From positions 186,001 through 250,000 of the forward strand of contig NZ_SOCE01000002.1 of assembly GCF_004365175.1 (NCBI RefSeq): a stretch of DNA of 64,000 nt, in the 5' to 3' direction. This document shows, piece after piece, positions 24,600-33,932 of this stretch. Within the stretch, counting starts at the first letter, position 1, and every line of letters begins with the position of its first letter. The stretch is from Kribbella voronezhensis. Lineage in GTDB: Bacteria; Actinomycetota; Actinomycetes; Propionibacteriales; Kribbellaceae. Under the pieces are notes generated by a model. That model made no database searches. It worked only from the letters and a program-made list of their open reading frames with translations, and was not told where the DNA came from. Made by a program: the position numbers and the translations under genes.

Positions 24600-25184
24600 A
24601 TGACGCGAATCGCCCTGCTGGAACCGCCGTACGCCGACCAGGCGGGCGCGCTGCTCGGGCGCATGATGCCCGGCGACGTACCGCCGATCGGGCTGTTCCG
24701 GATGTTCGCCAGAAACCTCCCGATGGCCGGCGCCATGCACGGATGGGGGCGCTATGAGCTGGGCCGACAGCTGACCCTGACCATGCGGGAGCGCGAGATC
24801 GCCATCGACCGGACGTGCGCGCTGTGCGGCTGCGAGTACGAGTGGGGCGTGCATATGCTGACGTACGCCGAACGCGTCGGGCTCGACCGCGAGCAGGCGG
24901 CATCCCTGGTGCACGGCGGACCCGCTGACGAGTGCTGGACGTCCGAGCGGGAACGGCTGCTCATCCTCGCCGTCGACGCGCTGCACGAGCGTTCCGACAT
25001 CGACGACGCGCTGTGGACACGGCTCGTGCCGGTCTTCGACGAGCTTCAGTTGCTCGATCTGCTTCTGCTGTGCGGGTGGTACCACGCCATCAGCTTCGCC
25101 GCGCGTGCGGCTCGTCTGCCGCCCGAGCCCGGCGCGCCTCGCTTCGACGACTTCCTTCCCGCCGCCACCACCACCAATCGGTGA
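24600..25184 (+). CDS. Carboxymuconolactone decarboxylase/AhpD-like protein
   Basis: The 194-residue helical protein has the AhpD-like core: E-R-E-I-A-I-D-R-T-C-A-L-C-G-C-E-Y-E-W-G-V-H, with two active-site cysteines in C-x2-C, the conserved Glu and the following His. Family members are peroxidase-linked disulfide proteins or decarboxylases. GGGAGG precedes the ATG, so an in-frame GTG overlapping the operator is not used. Divergence from HxlR suggests induction by oxidants or electrophiles. Confidence 0.85.
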   Translation: MTRIALLEPPYADQAGALLGRMMPGDVPPIGLFRMFARNLPMAGAMHGWGRYELGRQLTLTMREREIAIDRTCALCGCEYEWGVHMLTYAERVGLDREQAASLVHGGPADECWTSERERLLILAVDALHERSDIDDALWTRLVPVFDELQLLDLLLLCGWYHAISFAARAARLPPEPGAPRFDDFLPAATTTNR

Positions 25185-25237
25185 GAACCGAGACCAACCC
25201 GTAAGTCAGATGCACTCATTCCAACACTGGAGGTTCC

Positions 25238-25531
25238 ATGCCCAAGGGCTACTGGGTCAGCGTCTACCGCACCATTTCAGACCCTGACAAGCTGGCTGCT
25301 TACAACGAGTTGGCCCGTCCGGCCGTCCAGGCCTTCGGCGGGCGGACCATCGTCCGTGGCGGTCGGGTCGTGGCACATGACGCCGGAATCGCCGAGCGCA
25401 CCATCGTGGTCGAGTTCGACAGCTTCGACCAGGCCGTCGCGGCCCGCGAGAGTGCGGCCTACCACGAGGCGCTGGTCGCCCTCTCGGACGGCGTCGAGCG
25501 CGACTTCCGCATCGTCGAAGGCATCGACTGA
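25238..25531 (+). CDS. DUF1330 family protein
   Basis: The 97-residue protein has the ferredoxin-like DUF1330 pattern, with K-G-Y-W-V-S-V-Y-R near the start, F-G-G-R-T-I-V-R-G-G and R-T-I-V-V-E-F-D-S-F-D-Q-A. Relatives are small dimeric proteins of unknown reaction, often beside oxidoreductases. GGAGG precedes the ATG. It follows the decarboxylase-like gene by 53 bases and probably shares its transcript. Confidence 0.9.
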   Translation: MPKGYWVSVYRTISDPDKLAAYNELARPAVQAFGGRTIVRGGRVVAHDAGIAERTIVVEFDSFDQAVAARESAAYHEALVALSDGVERDFRIVEGID

Positions 25532-25853
25532 CCAAGGCCCAGCCGAGTGCTTGCGGTGTCCGCGGTTGCTGCCCTGGCGTTGATCGTCTGGTGGCGGCAG
25601 CGGGAAGCGGACGGCAGTACGCCGTCGAAGCGTTCGTATCTCAGGATCGGCGATTCCGGGGCAAAGGCCGGCTGGAGCGGCTGGGCGCGGAGATGACCGT
25701 GTGATCGCAGCGTGAAGGTCCGCTGCGGCGGATGACAGAAAGATGACAGTGCCTTTAGGAAACTCCTCTGACCCTCCTACCAGCCGCAGTGTTGCGCTCG
25801 ACAACCGTCGCGTGGGGTGACGCACGCGAGTCGGGGTAAGAGGGGGAGGGGTC
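25532..25853. other. Non-coding region upstream of the secreted copper locus
   Basis: About 320 bases. A 49-codon frame (25547-25696, GTG start) encodes one hydrophobic segment and a basic tail but has no ribosome-binding site and is not called as a gene. The region contains an eleven-base-spaced direct repeat at 25731-25749 and must hold the promoter for the large surface-protein gene. Confidence 0.45.
25731..25749 (+). promoter_or_regulatory. Direct repeat GATGACAG-N3-GATGACAG, response-regulator box candidate
   Basis: Two perfect eight-base copies start eleven bases apart, one helical turn, 105 bases before the large surface-protein gene. This spacing is typical of sites for OmpR-type response regulators, two of which lie in the facing redox cluster. 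A weaker third copy, GATGACCG, lies about 40 bases upstream. Confidence 0.5.
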
Positions 25854-28800
25854 GTGACACATCAGTTGACATCCATGGGGCGTTCACTGCGGGCGCTGGT
25901 CGTCGTGAGCTTGCTGGCAGCAGTCCTGTCCGCAGCACAGCTGGCCGGTACTGCGAGACCCGCTGCGGCGGCCGGTCCGGGCAGCCTCACGCTGCACGTG
26001 GCCAGCGCGCGTTCGGTGAACTCAGGACCGGGCTTCGTTCACGAGAACGACCCGGTCACGCAGTACAAGTGGCTGATCAACGTCGATGACACGGGCAATC
26101 CCGGCACGGCGGCGAACCAGCTCACCGACCGCTGTCTGCCGAGCACCGCGCCCGGCGGATCCAGCGATCCGGACTACGCCGACACCTGTCCCTGGCCGTC
26201 CACCCGGAACACCTCCGGCTTCGCGCCGATCGTTGCCCAGGGCACCGAGGCGGATCTGAACGACACCAAGGCGCTGGACAACCTGCCGGCCGGCAAGTAC
26301 CTGATCTCGGTGACCGCCGACGGCTTCAAGATCGACGGCCAGCACTTCACCGTCAGCTCGGGCGCGACCACCCACACCGTGGTCCGGATGAACCCGACCC
26401 CGCTGCCTCTCACCACGCTGCGGATCCAGGTCTTCAACGACAATCTGCCGGTCGACGGAACCTACGAGATGGACGCCGAGCAAGGGCTCGCCGGGTTCAG
26501 TGCGAACCTTACCGACGTGCTCGGTCTGGTCAGCACGGACTACTACGGCAACGCGCTCTGCACGGTCTACCGGCACCAGAACGCCAATGGCACCGGGCCG
26601 ATGCTGTTCGACGCGAACAACAGGCCGATCGTCGACACGACGCGTTCGACCGGTAAGTGCACCAGCGACTCGACCGGCCAGATCGTGATCCCGAACATGG
26701 GTCCGAACCGGTACGCCGCGACGGTCACGCCACCGGCGCCGGCCCCCGGCCAGACCTACCAGTGGGTGCAGACCACCACCCTCGAAGGCGGCCACGACCA
26801 CGACATCTGGCAGCAGGAAGGTGAGACCGGCTACGACACCGAGCAGGTTCGCGGCCGCGAACTGGTGCCCGCGGTCCAGTTCGGTTTCGTCCGCACCCGG
26901 GGGCTCCCGCCCCACCGCGCTCCGCTGCCGACCGGCGAGATCAAGGGCGTAGTGATCGCCGGACTGCCCTACATCGGCGGTCAGAACGGTCAGGTCGTGC
27001 CGGAGACAGGGTTCGCCGGCGCCAAGTCCGACGGGCCGATCGTCAATCCGTGGGTCGCGTTGTCCGATCTCGACGCCGGCGATGCCGCCGTGTACGTCGG
27101 ACGGGGCGCGGCGGACGGCAGCTTCGACATCAAGAACGTGCCGGACGGCACCTACCAGCTGACCCTGTGGGACGACGACCAGGACTACATCCTGTGGAGC
27201 TTCAACGTCGAGGTGCACAACGGAGATGTGACGGATGTCGGCAACGAGATGCTGGTCGGCTGGTTCAGTCACGTGCACGGCAAGGTCTTCATCGATGCCA
27301 ACGGCAACGGTAAGCAGGACACCGGCGAGCGGGCCGTGCCCAGCTTCGCCCTGACCGTCCGTGAACGCGACAACTCGCTGATGGACCAGTACACGAACAC
27401 GGCCACAACCGATGTCAACGGCAACTACGACATCAGGGAGACCTATCCGCTCGGCAAGTGGCTGGTACTGGAAGCCTTCAACACCCGCTACAAGACCACC
27501 GGCATCACCTACAAGGGCGCGAACGAGACCAAGGCGACCACCCAGCTGGGCAGCCTGGTCGACCTCAACTTCCTGCCGATCATCGGCCTCAGCGGCCAGA
27601 TCGACTGGGGTGTGCAGCCCTACGATCCCGGTACCAACGGCGGCATCGTCGGTACGGTCACCTACGACGTCACCCGCAACGAACTCGACCCGGCGATGGC
27701 GGCGACCGAGCCGTACCAGCCCGGCATCCCCGACGTACCGGTGAAGCTCTACGTGCCGCTGGCCTGTACCGACACCACGCCGGCAGAGCTCTGCCGGCAG
27801 GGGTACCAGACCGAGCCGAAGCAGGTCTCGGACGGCAACGGCGGGATGACGGACAACCCGCGGTACGGGGCGTTCGTCAAGGGACCGGAGGTGCAGGACT
27901 CCTACACCTCGGAGAAGTGGCAACCGCCACGAGGATGCACCGCGCGCCAGTACAACAACACGCCGCTCACCGACCAGCAGGCGTTGCCCGCTTTCGGCAC
28001 CGCCGCGAACGCGATGTGCGTCGAGGCGCCGATGATGGGGCTCGCCGTCGGAGCCAGTGACAGCCAGGGCGGCAGCCAGACGGTGAACGGCAACTACGGG
28101 TTCGCGACCTCGAAGATCAACCTCTATCCGCCCACCGACACGGTGCACAACCCGGACGGGCTGGCGATGTACGCGCCGTTGCCGGCCGGGACCGAGCAGG
28201 ATCTGCCGGCCCGCGACTACATCGTGTCGGTCGACATTCCGAACGACCCGGTCGACGGCAAGCCGATGTACCAGGTCACCAAGGAAGAGGATGTCAACGT
28301 CTTCGACGGTGACACCTACCTGCCGCAGGAGAACTACCCGCCGGCCACTCCGGCCGCGGCGAACGACCCTGCCGGACCGCCCGACGCCACGCCCACTCCG
28401 CCGACCCAACCGCCGTCGCAGCAGGCAGGCATCGTCTCGCCGTGTGCCGGTCCGTTGCACACCGTCGACGTCACCAACGAGAACTTCAACGCCGGCGGCG
28501 GCAGCCCGTACCAGGGCTACGAGCGGCCCTCCTGTGCCGACAAGCTGGTGGGGTTGCGCGCCAACCAGGCGACGGCGCCGAACTTCAGCCTGTTCACCGA
28601 CGTGCCGATCCCGACGCACTTCTGGGGTCTGACACTGAACGACCTCGGGCTCACGCTCGACAAGCGCAGCGTCAACTACGGCGAGGCGCAGGGACTGCCC
28701 TTCGTCCCCGTCGGGCTGTACGACTGGTCCGGCCGGCTGATGGACACCGTCCACACCGACTTCAACGGCATGTACGAAGGGCTGGAGCCGTCGACCGGGA

Positions 28801-31274
28801 CCTACAACTGTCCGGTACCGGCCGGACCCTGCCCGAACATGTACCGCTTCGTCGGCAACGATCCAGGTCAGCCAGGAGCTCTCAATCCCGACTACAACCC
28901 ACGGTTCCGCACGATCGCGACCAACTTCCAGGGCTGGCCGGGCCTCTACACCGTGACGGACGAGGCACCGACCCAGGTCGCGTCGACCGTCCTGGCACCG
29001 GACACGACGACGGTCAACCCGACCTTCTGCGACCTGGGCGCCAGTACGCCGCAACTGCTGGCGGTCAGCCGTCCCTACATCCGGCGCGGTGACCCGAACC
29101 GGTCGATCACGGTCAACGGCCTGGGCTTCGGCGACCCCGGTGCTCCGGACAAGATCACGCTGAACGGCACCACCGTGGCGGTGACCAGTTGGACCGACAA
29201 GAGCATGACCTTCACCGTGCCTGCCCTGTTCCCGCTCGGGGCCGCGGAACTGGCCATCACCGGTCACAACGGTCAGCGCAGTGTCAACGGCATCACCATC
29301 CAGGTGCTGTCGGCAACCAACGCGTCGATCCCCGGCACCGATCCGAACAATCCACAGCTGACCGAGGTCGGTCCGGCCAAGACGTACAAGACGGTGCAGG
29401 CAGGTCTCGAGGCGGCCCGGCCGACCAGGGCCGTGCGCAACAATGCCGGCCAGGTGATCGTGCCGGCCAAGCCCTACCACCTGGTCGTCGTCTGGCCGAA
29501 CGCGCAGACGGCCGCCAACCCGCGCGGTGACTACAACGAGAACGTCATCGTTCATCACCAGGTGAAGATCCAGGGCGTCGGCCCCGGTGGCTTCGACGCG
29601 GCGAACACCTGGGTCCCGGGCTCGATCCTGGACGGCTCGGGCTTCAACCTCGACAACCAGAACGGGATCGACTGGATCACCCGGATCAGCGGCCTGACGT
29701 ACTCCGGTGACCCTGCGGTTCCCGACTCCGCGGTCGTCACGGCCCTCGACGATCCGGCACTGGCAGGCGTCACCCCGGCCAGCTGGCCGGTCACGCTCGA
29801 CGGCTTCACGATCACCGGTGGCGCCCAGGCCGACATCCCCGGCAACGTCAACGTGCTCACCGGCGGCATCAAGACGCCGTATGGCGCGGCAGGTGCCCTG
29901 GTGACCCAGGGCGGCGGGGTCTACGCCCACGCGAATGTCCGCAACCTGCGGGTGACCGACAACGTGATCGTCGGCAACGGGGGCTCGTACGGCGGCGGCA
30001 TCCGGATCGGTACTCCGTACGTCGGTGACAACCGCAACTACGACCCGGTCATCGCCAGGAACCAGCTCCGCGACAACGGCGGTACCAACCTGGCCGGCGG
30101 GATCGGGTTGTTCACCGGCAGCGACGGCTACCAGATCGACGCCAACGCGATCTGCGGCAACTTCTCCGCGGAGTACGGCGGCGGGATCTCCGCCTTCGGC
30201 TACATGGCGAACGCCGGCGGCAGCAACGGTGGAAGCATCACCGGCAACCGGATCTGGTTCAACTCCTCCTACGACGAGGGCGGCGGCATCATGGTCGCCG
30301 GTGAACTCCCGGCGACGCCGACGGCGCTGTCCCCCGGCAGCGGCCCGGTCAAGATCGACCGGAACACGATCCAGACCAACCTGGCCAACGACGACGGTGG
30401 CGGCATCCGGCTGCTGCAGGTCGGCGGCTCGCACATCACCCGGAACGACCCGCAACCGATCGACATCACCGACAACACCATCGCCGACAACGTCTCCGCG
30501 CACGAAGGTGGCGGCCTGGCGATGGATGACGCACCGTTCGTCAACGTGGTCAACAACACGGTGACGAAGAACCTCACCACGGCCACGGCGGTGACCAGCA
30601 ACGGCGATCCGGCTCCGGCCGGCCTGTCCACCGCGGCGAACAGCGATCCGTTGCAGGCAAGGCTGCGGAACACGACGTTGTTCCCCGGCTCCCAGGCGCT
30701 CGGCAACACGACGTACAGCAAGCCGACGTTGCTCAACGACGTCTTCTGGGACAACCGGGCCGGCTCCTTCGGTGGCGGCTGGGTCTACGGCATCGGTGGT
30801 CAGCTACCCGACGGCACGGCCAACTCCGTGAACAACTGGGACATGGGTGTCGCCGACGTGCCCGGCGCGCTGTTGACGCCCACCCACTCGGTGCTGCAGG
30901 ACGAGACGGGCTCCGCCCCGGATCCGTCGAACTCCACGGCCGACCCGCGGTTCGTCTCGCCGTACGAGGTGACGGTGAACGTGCTTGCGGTCCGGTCCTA
31001 CCCGGCCTTCCGGCAGGCGGCGATCGTGGCGCAACTGCTGCCACCCTCGCTGATGGGTGACTTCCATGTCGCGACCGGTACGCCGACCACCCCGGCACGA
31101 GGGCTCGGCGCGGCCAGTGCGGTCGTCCGCTGGGGTACGCCGACCACGGGCTTCAGCTACACGGTTCCCGCGCCCTCGCCTGATATCGACGGTCAACCCC
31201 GGCCGACCGTCACCGGTGTCTTCCCGCTCCAGCAACGCCGGTACGACGCCGGCTCGGACCAGATGACGCCGTGA
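25854..31274 (+). CDS. Large secreted multidomain protein with beta-helix domain
   Basis: The 1806-residue product starts with a Sec signal peptide (basic start, hydrophobic core, A-R-P-A-A-A-A). Carboxypeptidase-regulatory-like and SdrD-B-like modules follow, including V-F-I-D-A-N-G-N-G-K-Q-D at about 480; then comes a Pro-rich linker (about 830-865), an IPT/TIG Ig-like domain (about 1065-1150) and a right-handed beta-helix with many G-G-G-I and N-T-I turns (about 1330-1580). No sortase signal or membrane anchor is seen at the end. It opens the copper-oxidase operon and could be a surface scaffold or carbohydrate-binding partner. GGGGGAGGGG lies close to the GTG. Confidence 0.8.
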   Translation: MTHQLTSMGRSLRALVVVSLLAAVLSAAQLAGTARPAAAAGPGSLTLHVASARSVNSGPGFVHENDPVTQYKWLINVDDTGNPGTAANQLTDRCLPSTAPGGSSDPDYADTCPWPSTRNTSGFAPIVAQGTEADLNDTKALDNLPAGKYLISVTADGFKIDGQHFTVSSGATTHTVVRMNPTPLPLTTLRIQVFNDNLPVDGTYEMDAEQGLAGFSANLTDVLGLVSTDYYGNALCTVYRHQNANGTGPMLFDANNRPIVDTTRSTGKCTSDSTGQIVIPNMGPNRYAATVTPPAPAPGQTYQWVQTTTLEGGHDHDIWQQEGETGYDTEQVRGRELVPAVQFGFVRTRGLPPHRAPLPTGEIKGVVIAGLPYIGGQNGQVVPETGFAGAKSDGPIVNPWVALSDLDAGDAAVYVGRGAADGSFDIKNVPDGTYQLTLWDDDQDYILWSFNVEVHNGDVTDVGNEMLVGWFSHVHGKVFIDANGNGKQDTGERAVPSFALTVRERDNSLMDQYTNTATTDVNGNYDIRETYPLGKWLVLEAFNTRYKTTGITYKGANETKATTQLGSLVDLNFLPIIGLSGQIDWGVQPYDPGTNGGIVGTVTYDVTRNELDPAMAATEPYQPGIPDVPVKLYVPLACTDTTPAELCRQGYQTEPKQVSDGNGGMTDNPRYGAFVKGPEVQDSYTSEKWQPPRGCTARQYNNTPLTDQQALPAFGTAANAMCVEAPMMGLAVGASDSQGGSQTVNGNYGFATSKINLYPPTDTVHNPDGLAMYAPLPAGTEQDLPARDYIVSVDIPNDPVDGKPMYQVTKEEDVNVFDGDTYLPQENYPPATPAAANDPAGPPDATPTPPTQPPSQQAGIVSPCAGPLHTVDVTNENFNAGGGSPYQGYERPSCADKLVGLRANQATAPNFSLFTDVPIPTHFWGLTLNDLGLTLDKRSVNYGEAQGLPFVPVGLYDWSGRLMDTVHTDFNGMYEGLEPSTGTYNCPVPAGPCPNMYRFVGNDPGQPGALNPDYNPRFRTIATNFQGWPGLYTVTDEAPTQVASTVLAPDTTTVNPTFCDLGASTPQLLAVSRPYIRRGDPNRSITVNGLGFGDPGAPDKITLNGTTVAVTSWTDKSMTFTVPALFPLGAAELAITGHNGQRSVNGITIQVLSATNASIPGTDPNNPQLTEVGPAKTYKTVQAGLEAARPTRAVRNNAGQVIVPAKPYHLVVVWPNAQTAANPRGDYNENVIVHHQVKIQGVGPGGFDAANTWVPGSILDGSGFNLDNQNGIDWITRISGLTYSGDPAVPDSAVVTALDDPALAGVTPASWPVTLDGFTITGGAQADIPGNVNVLTGGIKTPYGAAGALVTQGGGVYAHANVRNLRVTDNVIVGNGGSYGGGIRIGTPYVGDNRNYDPVIARNQLRDNGGTNLAGGIGLFTGSDGYQIDANAICGNFSAEYGGGISAFGYMANAGGSNGGSITGNRIWFNSSYDEGGGIMVAGELPATPTALSPGSGPVKIDRNTIQTNLANDDGGGIRLLQVGGSHITRNDPQPIDITDNTIADNVSAHEGGGLAMDDAPFVNVVNNTVTKNLTTATAVTSNGDPAPAGLSTAANSDPLQARLRNTTLFPGSQALGNTTYSKPTLLNDVFWDNRAGSFGGGWVYGIGGQLPDGTANSVNNWDMGVADVPGALLTPTHSVLQDETGSAPDPSNSTADPRFVSPYEVTVNVLAVRSYPAFRQAAIVAQLLPPSLMGDFHVATGTPTTPARGLGAASAVVRWGTPTTGFSYTVPAPSPDIDGQPRPTVTGVFPLQQRRYDAGSDQMTP

Positions 31275-31279
31275 TGGAG

Positions 31280-31312
31280 GTGGCCTGCCCGGCCCTCCGA
31301 CGGGCAGGCCAC
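31280..31312. terminator. Strong hairpin after the large surface-protein gene
   Basis: GTGGCCTGCCCG and CGGGCAGGCCAC form a perfect twelve-base-pair stem with a nine-base loop, six bases after the stop. It may terminate or attenuate transcription so that the oxidase genes downstream are made in different amounts. No T-run follows. Confidence 0.6.
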
Positions 31313-31358
31313 ACCTTCGCCGCCAGTTGACCAGTTCCACCGACTTCAGGAGATCCCA

Positions 31359-32612
31359 GTGACCGATATTCCCGTACGACGCGGCGTCTCGCGGCGTTCC
31401 TTCCTCAGCGGCGCGGGTGTCGTCGGCGGCGTGCTGCTCAGCGGCCGGCTGCTGACCGCGAGCGCGGCACCCGGCCTGGCCACTTCCGCAACCGCGGTCC
31501 ACCCGATGAAGCAGGTCCACCTGGCCGGCACCGACGGCTGGGTGGCGATGCCGGGCGACGCGCCGCCGGATCCGCCCTTCTTCCCCGACCCGCTGGCACC
31601 GAGCCCGTTCAACACCTACGTGTTCGGCTTCCGCGACGTGACCGGGATGGCCTCCAACCAGGTGGCCGCCCAACGGGGCAAGGCGCAGATCAGCGCGCCG
31701 ATGATGGCCTTCGACGAAGAGGACGACATCTATCTCACGTTGACGAACCTCGGCCTGGCACAGCGGCCGGACCTGTTCGACGGGCACACGTTGCACTGGC
31801 ACGGTTTCGTCAACGCGATCCCGTTGTTCGACGGCGTCCCGGAGTTGTCGCTGGCGGTGCCGATCGGCCGCGACCTGACCTACTTCTACCGGCCGCACGA
31901 CGCCGGGACCTACATGTACCACTGCCATTTCGAGGACGTGGAACACGTTCAGATGGGGATGACCGGGATGGTGTTCGTCCGGCCGAAGCAGAACCGGACG
32001 CCGTTGCACCCCGGTGAGCGCTATGCCTACAACGACGGCGACGGCTCGACGGCGTACGACCGGGAGTTCGCCTTCATGCTGACCGAGCTCTGGTCGGCCG
32101 CGCACTACCGGGACGCACACATCCAGGTGAACGACTGGACCGACTACGACCCGAGCTTCTGGTTGCTGAACGGCCGGGCCTACCCGGACACGACCGCGGC
32201 CAACGGCGATCCGCTCAGTACGGCGGCAGGACGCCTGCAGTACCAGCCGATCTCGTCGCTGATCAGGTGCAACTCCGGCGACCGGGTGCTGCTGCGGATG
32301 TCGAACCTGGGTTACCAGAACCACGCGATGACCGTGGACAACCTGGACCTCACGGTGATCGCCAAGGACGCCAGCCTGCTGAAGGGGCGCGACGGCACCA
32401 CGAACTACCTGACCACCAACATGGTCGAGGTCGGCCCCGGGGAGAGCCGCGACGCGATCTTCGTCGCGCCGGCACCGGGGGAGTACCTGCTCTACGACCG
32501 CAAGTACTCCTACCTCGACAACGGCGGCGGTCCCGGCTACGGCGGCATGATGACGAAGATCGTCGTCGGCGCCCCGGGCACCTATCCGGCACAGACCGCG
32601 GCGAACGCGTGA
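31359..32612 (+). CDS. Two-domain multicopper oxidase homologue A (domain-1 copper ligands)
   Basis: The 417-residue protein begins with a Tat signal (S-R-R-S-F-L) and folds as two cupredoxin domains. Domain 1 carries H-W-H-G and H-C-H followed by a His and Met, the first-domain ligands of the trinuclear centre plus a type 1 copper site. Domain 2 lacks the partner motifs: H-P-x-H is reduced to N-H-A-M, and the end reads G-G-M-M with no His cluster. By itself it has half the copper set. AGGAG lies six bases before the GTG. It is the first of three tandem homologues. Confidence 0.8.
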   Translation: MTDIPVRRGVSRRSFLSGAGVVGGVLLSGRLLTASAAPGLATSATAVHPMKQVHLAGTDGWVAMPGDAPPDPPFFPDPLAPSPFNTYVFGFRDVTGMASNQVAAQRGKAQISAPMMAFDEEDDIYLTLTNLGLAQRPDLFDGHTLHWHGFVNAIPLFDGVPELSLAVPIGRDLTYFYRPHDAGTYMYHCHFEDVEHVQMGMTGMVFVRPKQNRTPLHPGERYAYNDGDGSTAYDREFAFMLTELWSAAHYRDAHIQVNDWTDYDPSFWLLNGRAYPDTTAANGDPLSTAAGRLQYQPISSLIRCNSGDRVLLRMSNLGYQNHAMTVDNLDLTVIAKDASLLKGRDGTTNYLTTNMVEVGPGESRDAIFVAPAPGEYLLYDRKYSYLDNGGGPGYGGMMTKIVVGAPGTYPAQTAANA

Positions 32613-32628
32613 CTGGGGTGATGATCCG

Positions 32629-33921
32629 ATGAAACGACTCACGATCCGACGCCCGCTGGCACTCCTGTCGGCCGCGGCGGTGATCGGTGCCTCGGCGCTG
32701 GTCTGGTCGCAGGCAGCCGCCTCGGTGGCGATGTCGGAAGGGCTGCTGTGCGACACCGATTCGAACCAGACCTTCTCACTGACGGCCGAGGACGGCTACG
32801 TCTCCACGCCGGACGGCAACTCGATCTACATGTGGAGCTACGGCAACAGCAAGCGGAGCTTCCAGCTTCCCGGTGCCACGCTCTGCGTGGAGTCCGGGAA
32901 GCCGGTCACCGTGGTACTGCACAACAAGTTGCCAGAGGCAACCTCCATCGTGTTCCCCGGCCAGAAGTCGGTGAAGGCGAACGGCAACCCGGCGCAGCCG
33001 CAGTTCGATTCCGGCGGCTCGCTGACCTCCCTGGTCCAGCCGGCGGCCGCGAACGACGGCTCGGTCACCTACACCTTCACCGCCGGCAGCCCCGGCACCT
33101 ACCTGTACGAGACCGGCACCGACGTCGACAAGCAGCTCCAGATGGGCTTGTACGGCGCGTTGGTGGTCCGGCCCGCCGGTCATCCCAACCAGGTTAACGA
33201 CCGGGCCGACTCGGCCTTCACCGCCGGCAAGGAATACGTGTACCTGCTGTCCGAGATCGACCCCGACGTCCATCTCGCGGTGGAGCGCAACCAGCCGGTC
33301 AACTGGGCGGCCTCGACGGCGCGCTACTTCATGATCAACGGCCGCAGCATGCCGGACACCCTGGCGCCGAACAACGCCCCGTGGCTGCCTTCGCAGCCGT
33401 ACGGCGCACTGGTCCACATCAAGCCGTACGACGCGGCGACGAACCCGCTGCCGGCGACCATCCGGTACCTCAACGCCGGCAGCGTGAACTATCCGTTCCA
33501 TCCGCACGGAAGTGACGAGCGCGTCGTCAACAGGGACGGTCATTCCCTCCAGGGACCGGCCGGACAGGACCTGTCGTACCAGAAGTACGACCTCGACGTC
33601 GGCCCCGGCCAGACCGTCGACGTGCTGATGGACTGGCGTGACACCGAACACTGGAACGCGACCACCAACCCGATCCCGACCCAGATCCCGGCGATCACCG
33701 ACCAGTTGCTGGTCGGTTCGGACACCTGGTTCTCCGAGAGCGGCTACCTGGGCACGAAGAACAGCGTGCCGGCGAACCTGACGCAGAACAACGAATGTGG
33801 CGAGTACTACCACATCGCGCACAGCCACGCGCTGGAACAAGCGACCAACTACGGGGCAGCCTTCGGCGGCATGATGACGGTCTTCCGCATCGACCCGCCC
33901 GCCGGTTGCGCGAGCCAGTGA
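32629..33921 (+). CDS. Two-domain multicopper oxidase homologue B (domain-2 ligands)
   Basis: The 430-residue protein has a Sec signal peptide and two cupredoxin domains. Domain 1 has lost its ligands: F-P-G-Q replaces H-W-H-G, and Y-E-T-G replaces the H-C-H segment. Domain 2 keeps F-H-P-H-G and H-I-A-H-S-H near the end, the second-domain ligands of a trinuclear site without a type 1 cysteine. It complements homologue A. The start is 16 bases after A stops, so equal expression is likely. Confidence 0.8.
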   Translation: MKRLTIRRPLALLSAAAVIGASALVWSQAAASVAMSEGLLCDTDSNQTFSLTAEDGYVSTPDGNSIYMWSYGNSKRSFQLPGATLCVESGKPVTVVLHNKLPEATSIVFPGQKSVKANGNPAQPQFDSGGSLTSLVQPAAANDGSVTYTFTAGSPGTYLYETGTDVDKQLQMGLYGALVVRPAGHPNQVNDRADSAFTAGKEYVYLLSEIDPDVHLAVERNQPVNWAASTARYFMINGRSMPDTLAPNNAPWLPSQPYGALVHIKPYDAATNPLPATIRYLNAGSVNYPFHPHGSDERVVNRDGHSLQGPAGQDLSYQKYDLDVGPGQTVDVLMDWRDTEHWNATTNPIPTQIPAITDQLLVGSDTWFSESGYLGTKNSVPANLTQNNECGEYYHIAHSHALEQATNYGAAFGGMMTVFRIDPPAGCASQ

Positions 33922-33932
33922 GGGGCCCGACG

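Noticed and set aside
25547..25696. 49-codon frame with one hydrophobic segment before the copper locus
   Set aside because: No ribosome-binding site and no recognised family; a short GC-rich frame of this length is expected by chance.
26022..30503. Very long open frame antisense to the giant surface-protein gene
   Set aside because: It is a mirror of a high-GC gene read in the opposite strand, has no ribosome-binding site or domain, and its amino-acid mix is Arg/Val/Gly biased as in such shadows.
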